In this document: piece by piece, positions 14,801 to 26,800 of the stretch
How the letters are laid out: every line of letters begins with the position of its first letter
Position numbering within the stretch: position 1 is the first letter of the stretch
Source of the DNA: Echinometra lucunter
Taxonomy: Eukaryota; Echinodermata; Echinoidea; Camarodonta; Echinometridae
Assembly (NCBI GenBank): GCA_029962745.1
Contig: CM057165.1
Location: forward strand, 7,464,978 to 7,528,977
DNA length: 64,000 bases
Direction: 5' to 3'
Translations under genes and position numbers: made by a program
The notes under the pieces: model-generated
Seen by the model: the letters and a program-made list of their open reading frames with translations, nothing else
The model's database searches: none
What the model was told of the DNA's origin: nothing

Positions 14801-17800
14801 CAAGTATTCTTTTTTGAAGATGAGAGTGCAGTTGGAGTTCTTCTGAAGTATAATCTTGTTGCTTGTGATAGGAAAGATGAAATATTCATTAGAAAACATT
14901 ATGTCACCACATACCTGGTTCTTCATAGTCAGGCTTTGAAGTTATTGATTATCCTTCGTATGCCAAGAAATATTGAAGGATTGAAGACGGCAACAACCAG
15001 ACTGCCAGAGAGAAATTGTTTTATAGATACAAGTATACCCAGTTTCCACATAATGTACATGTACAAGTCAAATTGTGTGAGACCTCTGTTGACATCTAGT
15101 TTCCATGTTCATGTTGGACAATCCCCATATGGCCAGAAGGAGTTAAAGGAGAATGCAACCCAGGCATCAGTGTGCATTTAGTGAATAGAGATGGACGAGA
15201 CAGATAAATAGTGAAAGTTTGAGCAAAATCGGACAATCTGTTCAAGAGTTATGAATTTTGAAAGTTTAAGCAAATCCCTATTATAGGGATCCTTGAGTTG
15301 GCAACTTTGCCAGCATCTGTGATGTCATCGTGGACAACTCTCCATTCATTTTATACACAGAATTTAACATTTTCTTCATTTTCAAGAAAAATGGAAATTC
15401 TTTTAATTTACTGTTTGTGTATGACATGGCTACATCAGTTCTGCAAGCCTTTTGGGAAGAATTATGTTGATTCCTGACTCGAAATTTCATATAAATCAAT
15501 TTTTTCTGAAAAAGCATGCACAAAATGAATGGAGAGTTGTCTATGATGACATCACAGATACTGGCAAAGTTGCCAACTCAAGGATCCCTATAACAGGGAT
15601 TTACTTAAACTTTCAAAGTTCACAACTCTTGAACAGATGGTCCAATTTTGCTCAAACTTTCACTGTTTACCTTTCTTGTTCATCTCTATTCACTAAAAGC
15701 ACACTGATGCCTGGGTTCCATTCTCCTTTAAAGTTGTAGCACAATACTGAGATTAGGCAGCATAATTATAAACAGTATTTCAGATAAATAACCCATAAAA
15801 CATTATATGCGTGACAGAGGGAGAATGATCTTGTAGTGACTATACCTGTAGCATTACTTTTTTTTGTAGCAAGGATTGAAATGTGTGATAGCTAGAGCCT
15901 GTACATGCTTGCCATTGTGTTATCCCATTTGGCATCCGTTTGCATTGCAATAAACTACTCTTTTACTGCCAGGAGAGGGCACTGTTTGAAAATTTTCTGT
16001 TGATTCAGAGTAAATGTGAAAAATTCTGTGATACATTTATTTGTTGATCTTGGACGAAGGGAGCTGTTTCAGTCATTTAGCTAAGATATTTAATGATTGT
16101 ATTGTTTATTTTGAGTTATAATAATGAATTTGATCATTTACTTTTGGTTAGTATCCTGCAATATTTTATAAGTTCTTATTTTTAACAGCTATATCCAATT
16201 TGCTGTTTACTTAATAGGAGTGTTGCCTGTACACATGGAGTTCACTTGTATTCAGTTACAAATGACTTAACTGAAAATAGGATTGGTGGTGGTTTTTTGT
16301 TTTTTGTTTGTATATTCTTGTTTATGGTGTAAATGTTTTATTCAGATGGACATATTATTTATTTCCCAATGATTCTAATGGGTTGCAGTTACATTGTACA
16401 TGTGCTTGCATAATAAAAATTAATTATTAAGATTCTGATTTTTTTTCCTCTCTCTCACAGAAGCGGAGGAAAATGATGAATCATTTCATCCTAGGCCCAT
16501 GGTTCCCTATAGCGCCCTGTTTATATTTAGCACCACCAACCCGTAAGTACTGGATATGACATGCAGATAACATCTTTAGACATAAACATGTTATTGATTA
16601 AAATATTCTAACGATTCATATTGCTTGTATTGCACTGGGTGGTCAGATTCTTCTGAATTTAAGCTTGAAACCTGTTGGACACGATTTGATTTTGGTATAA
16701 CACATATTTTTCATAGACTCCAGCCCGAGTTAACTCGGGCTTTGTGCTCAACGAGTTAAAACATACATGTAAATGTAGCAAGTTTGACCAAGGTCTACAT
16801 TTTTCACTTGTTTAACATGAATTTTTCCATTTGTGGGTTTAAACTAAATTACTAGAATCCTGGTAAACAGGTGTGTTACCTATGATACATCAAACTGCAT
16901 TTGAAATGCATGCATGTATAAAACCCACATTTTAAGACATTATTGGCAAGAAACACCTGTATCGCTGTATTTCTACAACTCATTAAATATATCTGTCCTA
17001 AGTATGTTTCATTTTCAACAAGCTAACTCAAATGCAATTTTAAACCGTACTCCGTTCACAATACACATACACACATGTTTTATTCTTATTTATGCCCTAC
17101 TTTGTTCCCTTTCACAGTGTACGTCGATTCTGTCACTACATAGTCACATTACGCTACTTCGACACGATGATTATGGTTGTGATTGCCCTAAGTAGTATCG
17201 CCTTAGCTGCAGAAGACCCCATAGATCCCAAGAACAAAAGAAATGAAGTAAGTACAGCTTCTGTTATCTCTTGCATCCTTTTCAGTTTCTTTCACACTGA
17301 CGGCTAGTCCAAGTGAAATTTTAACTCTTTGATGCGAAGTTCATACTCCTGCACTATCAGCGGTGTGCCAAGTTCGCATTTCACGCTCATTCACAGAGCC
17401 TATAATATCTACACTTTAATAATATCTACTTTTAGACCCTTAATTCAATTTTCTTGTCAATCTCGCATCAGAAACAGCAAAAGCAGTATGGGAGAAGCCT
17501 CAAAGGTGTCATTTTACTTCATGCTTGACGTTAGCCAAAGCTCTGTTAGGGCTTTAATCTCAATACATGTACATTGACCAGATAAACATATAAATGTACA
17601 CAAGTCTGAGATGTTAAAGGTATGGGAGAAAATTGGATGGACTTGACTATTACGGTCAAAAGTTCCAATGCTGTGGCATTCGTTGGGCAGTCTTGAAACT
17701 AACTCCACTCTGTCTCCTTTCCTTCCAGGTTCTAGAATACTTTGACTACGTCTTCACCGGTATCTTCACCATAGAGATGGTACTGAAGATCATGGATATG

Positions 17801-20800
17801 GGTCTAATCCTCCACAAGGGCTCCTACATGAGAGATCTCTGGAACATCCTCGATGCTATCGTTGTTGTTTGTGCCTTATTTGCTTACGCCTACAGGACGT
17901 GAGTTGACAATCCTTGGACCTAAGATGTTGGTCCCACACTGTGTGGTATCAGACATTCAACTTTCTTTATCCTTCTAACTCTACTAGGAAATTATTGATC
18001 TTGTTCTGTGGTCCCTATTTTTGTGAACCAGAAAGAATTTGAAACAGAGATCATCGTGAGATCATTCCTCTTTAGATGATATGCATAAAGAGTAGACATT
18101 TACACCAGACACAGCATTATCAAGTACAACAAAGGGCTATCTTTCATATATCCTCTGGAAAGAAAATGGAAATTTATTCTTTTTACCATTGCTTCATTCA
18201 TTTTGATAGGATAGACAATGCCCGCAAAAATAACTTATAAATGTATGAATGGCAGACTGCTATTAAATGTCTTGTACCACACAGTGTGCTATGGCCACAA
18301 AGCAAATATTGTCTGTTTTTTCTCGTCAGATAAAGGTTCATAATAATCTATATCATACAAGAGATTTCTTGGAATTTGGAACAGATGTTTTTGTTCTCTG
18401 ATAGCATAACCAGTTGCCTTCTGGAACCAAGTGGTCCGTGCATAAAGTCTATTAGAATTCAAGAATTCAGTAATCAATGGCTCAAGAGAGCAAAGTTGCA
18501 CAAATTTCCTTGAATACATTTGCATGTTTGTAGTCACTTTTGGTTATTTTCAGACTTTGTACGCCTTGTCCTGTACTTTTGGCACTTCATTACAAAAATG
18601 CCTTTTATTGTATTATTTTGAAAATACAACAATTGGAAGACTGTTCTTCAGTCCACTCAAGAAGTCAAACTTGGATAAAAAAAAAAAAAATTACCCCATA
18701 AGCAAAGGATCTCTTTGCAAGAATTTTTCATAGAGATAGATCCCGTTCTAGAGAATAAATTTAAAGATACCATCATGATGTATTTTCCAATATTGGAGGG
18801 AACAATTCTAGAGAGCTAAACAAGAATCATGCATGCTCTATTTATGACTTTCAGTCTTTCTGTCTCCCATTCTCAAAGTTTGTTAATGACTTTGAATGCT
18901 GTCTATCCTGTGTCATTTGATACGTGCATGAAGATTAGCCATATGTGAAGTGAGTACATGAGGTGGGTACAGTGGAGGAAAAAGAGCCGTAATAAATTAT
19001 ATGTGAAGAGATTTAGTTAACTGAACGGAGAAGGCAATTGAAAGGGCAAATTTTGCATGACTTGTTCTTCAAATGGCAGACAGAACATAGTCAACTTGCA
19101 AATTCAAAAATATGTTGAATAAGGCTGTTTCTGCCATTTTGAGAGTTCTAGCCATTTCTTTGAAAAAAAGGAAGGCATGCCTTTCAATTTGCCACGTTGA
19201 AACAGAAGATGTATTTCTTAGGTGTATGCCTCTTGACTGATTTTTCTCTGTGTTTCTATTTTATTTCCTTTTTTTCTCTGTGTGAAATCGATCGCTCTTG
19301 CATTAGGGATGACACAGATGGTGCCAGGTAAACTTGTGTGCCAAAAACATACCAAGTAGAGTATTCCTAACATGTAGAAATCTTTCCTCCTGTTTTGGGT
19401 GCAGTTGTTTTGTATCTTTTTTATTCCAAATTTGTGACTAGGGAATCAGGGGAAGCATCCCCTTTGTGTTTATCCCCACCCTTCCCTTTTGTTTGTGCAA
19501 GTATTTACATGCATTATCCAAATTTGATTATTGTTATTATATTAAGGAGAGATGTCAAATTTGTTAATGCTCTCAAGGAAAATATCAGAAAACATCAAAT
19601 TAGGCTATATGCTTACATGAAATCAAAATTATTTCATTATGTTTGCCGAACTCATGCATCGTGTTTGCTACTCAGGCACAAGATATGGCAGGTATTTTTT
19701 ATGAAAGATGAGGGAAAATATTTAAAGTCGGAGCAATTAGTAAACCCTCTTGCTAACTGTGTTGATTGCTGTCTTTGATTTTTCATTTTATTGAAACAGT
19801 TGATCTGTATTGCTTATTCACTTTAAACTCTAATAGGATTAATTCTTAGCATTAAAACCAAAAAAGAAGATTGGTTATTAGGAGATTTCTTTTTCATAAT
19901 ATATTTGAAACACGAAATCATTTCAGCCAGGATTATCATACAGTAAACAGTAAAGTGATTTTTAAGATTGAGTTCCTACTCTCCTACCTACCCAATACTT
20001 GTACATGTACCTCCCCTACCCCCATATATGTCTATATTTGTGAGAGCTGTGATGAGAGACCCCCGATTATAATTTATATTATTAGCAATGTGAACATACC
20101 TTGACATATAACACACTGTGACCACACCAAACTTTCATGTGATTTAAGTGAAGTTTTTGAATAATTTCATCATTTTGGTAATATGAACACACCTTTGCAG
20201 CATACCATGACTTACTGTGACCCCAGCAAACTTTCATGTGATTAGACCATAGCAAATTTTCATGTGATTAGATTTTTGTAGTAATTTCATGATTTTGGTA
20301 ATATGAACACATATCATGAGACAGTGTGACCACAGCACACTTTCATGTCATTAGAGTGAAGATCTTTAATAATTTCATAATTTTTTTGTAATATGAACAA
20401 ACTTTTCTGGAATACCATGAGACTCTGTGACCACAGCAAACCTTCATGTGATTAAAGTGAAGATTTTGTAAATAATTTCATAATTTTGTTAATATGAACA
20501 TGTTTTTCCATGGCACACTGTGACCACACCAGCCTTTCATGTGATTAAAGTGAAGGTTTTCGATAATTTCATAATTTGGGTAATATGAACACACTTTTCA
20601 TGCTTACCATGACACACTGTGACCACACCAGACTTTCATGTGATTAAAGTGAAGATTTCAAATAATTTCATAATTTTTGGTAATATGATCATACTACTCC
20701 TGCATACCATGACACACTGTGACCATGCAAAACTTTTCATGTGATTTAAATGAAGATTTTTAATAATTTCATTATTTTGGTAATATGAATATGCTATTCC

Positions 20801-23800
20801 TGCATACCATGACACATTGTGACCACACCAAACTGTCATGTGATTAAAGTGAAGATTTTTTAATAATTTCATAATTTGGTAAAATGAACACACTTTTCCT
20901 GCATACCATAACACACTGTGACCACAGCAAACTTTAATGTAATTATCAAGTGAAGATTTTAATTGTCTAAATGACATAACATGAAACACTGTGAGCACAG
21001 CAAACTTTCATGTGATTATCAAGGGAAGATTTTACATGTCTGCATTGCTAACATACCATGACACACTGTGACCACAGCAAAATTTTATGTGATTATGAAG
21101 TAAAGATTTTAAATGTCTTTGTGACATACCGTGATGACACACTGTGACCACAGCAAACTTTAATGTAATTACCGAGTGAAGATTTTAATTGTCAGCATAA
21201 CATACCATGATTCACAGTAACCACAACATACTTTCAAAGTGAAGATAGTGATGATCATGTGCATCCCTTGATGCACTGTCGCTATAGAAGAAGTACCATG
21301 TGTTCACAGTAAAGTATGCCAGATATAGGATTTTGAGTGCATTTATTGTGGTGACAGAATGAACAGATTGTATGTACCACAGTATGACATCAGAGAATTT
21401 CAGATACATGTACTCTCATTGTTATGACAGTGTGGAAATGTGTGGCAACATTGTTTTTGAACTGTTGTCAATGAAAACAAGATTGACATTGACTACAGTT
21501 GGTTTCGGGACACTCATAATGATGACAATATATTATATGGATACACTGTGACCATACATTTCCACTGTATACTGCAAGATGAAGAATTTTTCACTGTAAT
21601 AATCTTTGACACACTATCTAAAAAGAACCAGATGATAAAAGAGTAGCTGATACACTTGCACAGTGTGATCAGTGCAGTGTGAAAACGATGCAAGTGTTCA
21701 CACTGCACTGTTTTCACATTGTTCAAACTGTGGCATAGTTGCCACATAATCACATTGTGAATGTACCATGGTGTGAACAGACAGGCTTGGGGTACATATA
21801 CACCGTAGTGTGAAGAGCACTGTGTTCAAAGAGTTGATGAGTGAAACACAACTGGCATCTAGGGAGTAAATGTATTGTTCATTTGAGAGCTATTAGGTAG
21901 TTAACTCTACTGACTGCTACAAACTTACCTTTTCCCTTTTTTTTTTTTACCTTAGCTAATCTACCATTTGCAGTAATACAATTCTTTTAGAACCTCCCTC
22001 TATACAAGTTTGTCTTTCTGTGTGGTAACCTTATGCAGACTTCATAATCTTGTACCCCCTTTTACCTCAACTAATAATCTTTGAGGCACAGTTCACCTGA
22101 AGCTCCACAAGTTTGCCGTCCTGTGTGTTAGTTAACCTATTCCAGACTTTTTTTATAACCTAGTGCCTGGTTGCACCTCTGCTGATAACCATTGAGACAC
22201 ACATCATCCGATGGCCCTGTGTGTCTCAAAGTTTGTTTTCCACTGTTTTGTTTTGCCCTATCCCCTTGCATGCACATAACTGTTTTTTTTTCTTCAGAGA
22301 CTCATATTCTTTTTAACCTATATTGTCTCCTGTTCCATATCTTTGTGTGTATTAAGACCTGAGCCGATGCCTATGACAATGTTGGAAAGGTAAAATGGTT
22401 GATATTTTTATGTCATCGCAGAATGACACAGTCGGTGCAGGAAGGGCCTACTAACCCGCTTAACTAAGTCAGCACTTCCAATCATAATAGGGCATTGTTT
22501 AGATTTAGTTCCATTAAACTGAGAAGTCTGTATTATTGGTTTATAGTGCACCTAACATCACATCACATGTTACCAAAGATTTCTCATGAAATGCTTTAAA
22601 AGGAATCATAACGTTATTTTCATAACAAACAAAAGAAAATGAAAAACAGTTGACAACTTTCTTATGCAGCTTAAACAAAATCCAAAAGTTCATTCTTGTA
22701 TCGGTAGTTTGATTTTAAGATAGGAAAACATATTGCAATAAAGTAAAATTAAGTTTCGGTTTTTAAAAGGATCATTTACAATAAAGTTATTGGTGATTTA
22801 ATGGATACAGCTAACATACATGTGACAATGACCATACTTGCACCTATTTCATTAGGTACTAATGTGTGTAATACATGTCGATATTTATTATGTAGTTTAG
22901 TGGCATTCATACTACAAGTTCATAGGAGCCTATGAGCTTAATTGCCCTGTCCCCTGAAGAAATTACTAACAATATGCATCAGTGATCATTTAAAATTAAA
23001 GCAATATGATGTACTCCACACCTTACTTGCTATGGATATTTTATCAAACTTTGGCAAAATTAACTGCTTGATTTGGTATCTCTCAAAATCATTTTGTTTA
23101 GCATCTAAAGAGAATCAGTCGTATGGAAAGCTAAAGTTTTTTAAAACATATGAGATATGATATCAGGTTGCGAAGATATTTTTTTGTATTAAAGTGACGT
23201 TGATTAGTAGAAATATGGTTGAACCGATGTGAACAAACATTATGTATTACTGTACCACAGAAATTCAGCAGATATGCCTTAAACTTCTGTGTTACTGAAA
23301 AAATGTGGTGTGTCTCAAGCGGATTAGTGACTTGCGATATTTGCTTTGGACAAAATAGTGGCTAAAGAGGTTGTCCTACGGTTCTTTCTTTCTATCACGC
23401 TTTAAAATCAACTAAAACTGAAGTTTACCTACATTGAAGCATCTTATAACATCCCATTAACATAGCTGTAAAAAAATTTGCTTCCTTGCAATACATTGCA
23501 CCAAAATACTGAGATTAACAAATTCAAATTCTTGTTGAAGTATACTTATGGTATTAAATTCATTTCTGAGATGCCTGACTTTTTTTTTTGTTATTACACT
23601 AATGGCTCATTCAGATATGTGGAGGAAAACCCCCGTCTTTTAGTGTTCACGTATGGCACAGAAATCGCACCACTTATGGTCATGAACGCGAATTAATGCG
23701 TCAAAGCTCCATTAAAAGTCAGTTTGTGCCTAAAGTTGCGCTGACAAACTCATGACATTATATTTTTGCACTTAAGAATTTGAATGGACCACAGCTTTTT

Positions 23801-26800
23801 GCTGCCAAAAGGCAAAAAATCTGTCTCTTGCCTCTGCGTTTTTGGGGGGCCGCGTCATATCTGAACAAGCCTTTACAGAGCCAATTTCTGTATCCATGTT
23901 TCATATTTACCCAGCCTAACATAAACTCTTTTGGCATATTTATTTTCAAATATTCAAGAACACTTAGTATGTACCCGTGTAACTTCAGAAATAGTATTCT
24001 AATGTTTATCATGTTTGTCTAATATTCATTTCATATAGTCTTAACATCTAGAACCCTCACTTGTATGAATGTTAGTAAATTCATAGTTGTTTTACTAATT
24101 CATAGCATTACAGGTGAATGCTAAAATTGGGGCAATCTTAATCCCTTGATTACAAATAGTACGATATTGCTCAGTGTGTACTACTTTTTTTAATAAAAGA
24201 AAGGATGTAATTCAACCTTTAATAAGAACTACAGTAAGTTGTAAAATTAGATAATCTTCATTTGCAATGAGCCTCGTAAACCAAACAATAAGTTTTATAT
24301 GTTGACATTGTTTAAGTTTTAATTTCTTGAGGGTTCTGTCACTTTGAGAACTTCATGCTTATAGACATATATAGAATAAGCTTTGGCTTTGTTGCGCTTT
24401 ACGACCTTTGTGACCACAAAGTTTACACAGACCACCAAATTTTTTCTCACCATTGAAGTATTTTACTTAAATCCTTTTGAATTTCATAGAGAAGATTGTT
24501 ATCCTGATCCATATGTTCATGATGTATCTAATACACTTTGGCGTTTGCTTTATTTGAAATAGGAATTAGTTCATGTGCTTGAATTTGGACATAAGCAGTT
24601 CAGGTTTGTCAACAGAAGCAGCAACAAGAATTACTATTAACTACTTTTGAAAATTGCAAACTATTATGTTGTTTAATGAAGTCAAATTTGGACCTTTCTT
24701 TGTATTACTTTTTAGTGGTAGGGAAAGAGTTTGAAAAATATGGATAAGGATGTCAATGGAGTTGTGCATAATTTTTTACAACCAGGTTGGTCCCAAGAGA
24801 AGAAAGAACTCTATGACGATCAGTTTTACACCGTTTATAAGCAGTTTTGAGGGTATGAACAGAAGCAGTTTGTACATTGTATAGAGAATCAGGCCCCATT
24901 TCATAAAACTTGTTATCAGTAACAACAGCCACATTTCTGTGACGAATTTGCTCTCAGCCAATCAGATGCAAGGATTTCAGTAGCTTATAACAGTTATTGG
25001 GACTTGTTATTCATTACAAGTTTTATTAAATGGGGTCCTGATGTGTTTCCTTTTCTTTTGATGATACAGTGGAGGAACAGGTGGAGGAGGACCTCAGAAT
25101 CTGAACACCATCAAGTCACTGAGGGTACTGAGAGTGTTACGACCGCTCAAAACTATCAAGAGAGTTCCAAAACTAAAGGTTTGTTTTTGACTGTTGCAGT
25201 TTGTGCTTTGCAAATTTGTAAAAAATAAAAAAAAGATAGTGATAATGTGATGATAATGGAATATTTTAAGAGTGATTATCTGTGGAGTGCCTCACAAAGC
25301 TTGGTGCATAGTTACAGATGACTTGAATATGGAAAGCCAAATGGAGTTCTCAATCATATTCACCTGCTTAAGCTAAAGTTGAAAAATCTATTTTGGATTA
25401 AAAATTATCATCATTAACAAAACATTTTTAATGTGTAGTAAGTATAGTTTATTCCAACAATTTATTTGAGATTTTGGGAAATACAGTCAACTTTGTTAAA
25501 ACAAGAGGACAAACTTAGGACATTCCATTTGGCTTTTCATAATAAGTCATTTGTAAAGTTAGCAGTGTTAAGTGCAAGTGAGATTAACCTGTTGAACATA
25601 AATCAAATTCAGTAAAATGCACATCTTCCATAGAATCGAGCCCGAGTTATCTCAGGCTTAGTTTTCAAAAGGTTAAACTTCCTCTTTTTTTGCAGTTATG
25701 TACCTGTTCGTATGTGAACCAGACTTAGCCACTTGCTATGTCCCCGTACTAAATCTATGGGAATTTTTGGAATTTAGTAGTCATCAGGTTAATAGAGAGC
25801 TCGTCAGTATAACTCCTTAATAGCTACCCCTGTTTTCATTTGACAGATACTATTTTGAAGTAGAATTTGCCATCATACTCTGTCACTTGTCTGTAATTAT
25901 TTGTGTCCTACACCTTTGTCCATCTCATTACCCAGGCCGTGTTTGACTGCGTGGTGAACTCCGTGAAGAACGTCACCAACATCGCTATCGTCTACCTCCT
26001 CTTCATGTTCATCTTCGCTGTCATCGGTGTCCAACTCTTCAAGGGAAAATTCTTCCACTGCTCTGACCTCTCCAAAGTCACCGAGGAAGAATGCCAGTGA
26101 GTCCCTTTCCTCATGCTTCATAAATGTTATGACTCATCCAATAATGTTGAATATTTATGATTATACAACACATAAATAGATCATTGACACATGATTGGCT
26201 GAATGTGGGTCACATGATATTCAGAGGAAACTGCTATTGCACGCTGACACAAAGCTAGCCATGCAGTAGAGCTCTATTGAACGCTCATGGGAGCCAGCTG
26301 TTCAGTAGAACCCAGGGCACGTTAAACTTGTAAGTGCGTGTGCAGTAACGCACGTGCATACCTCCTCACAGCGCAGTAAGTGCAACACATAATATCGTCC
26401 CTGTTTTCACGAAGTGACGGATACGAGGAAAATCGTAATTTTTCAATTTTTAGTTTTTTTGCATTTTTGGACATCTTTCACTAACATCTTGAACTTCACA
26501 GAGTTTCAGACCGTAATAACGTCTAATTACGTAACTATGGCAATGACGTCAACAAGAAAATACCTAGTAAAAGGATTTTCTGTTTTCACGAAGTGACGGC
26601 TTTCAGCCGTCCCATATGCTTTACGTGTGCGGCTGAGTTCCGTCACTTCGTGAAAACACATAAAAGAGCGCGTCTTCGCTTTGAATACGTGATCGCGCAG
26701 AATTAGGTCAAATGCGCGCTCATCAAGTCCCATTTGTTTAACACGCATGCGGATGAGATCCGTCACTTCGTGAAAACAAAATCACAGTGGAACCTTGAAT

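Larger units (their letters stand above)
7583..16460. other. long intron in the II-III loop region, repeat-rich, with candidate cassette exons
   Basis: 8.9 kb between loop exons. Contents: MITE-like elements at 9056-9183, 10105-10233 and 14062-14470; a SINE at 13410-13757; a large foldback at 15143-15732; C-rich patches at about 11012, 12204 and 12520; and a GC-rich pocket at about 12240-12920 with candidate exons at 12255-12328 and 12746-12919. The rest is AT-rich, and I see nothing coding in it. Confidence 0.8.
19328..25069. other. 5.7-kb intron between microexon and IIIS4 exon
   Basis: Holds the minisatellite at 20085-21230, the weaker repeats to 22330, and MITE-like elements at 23604-23871 and 24889-25041. 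I see no further exon. The 127-aa frame at 19395 and the others have no channel motif and are AT-rich. Confidence 0.75.

Noticed and set aside
20636..20998. 120-aa reverse frame with internal repeats
   Set aside because: Translation of the 100-bp minisatellite.
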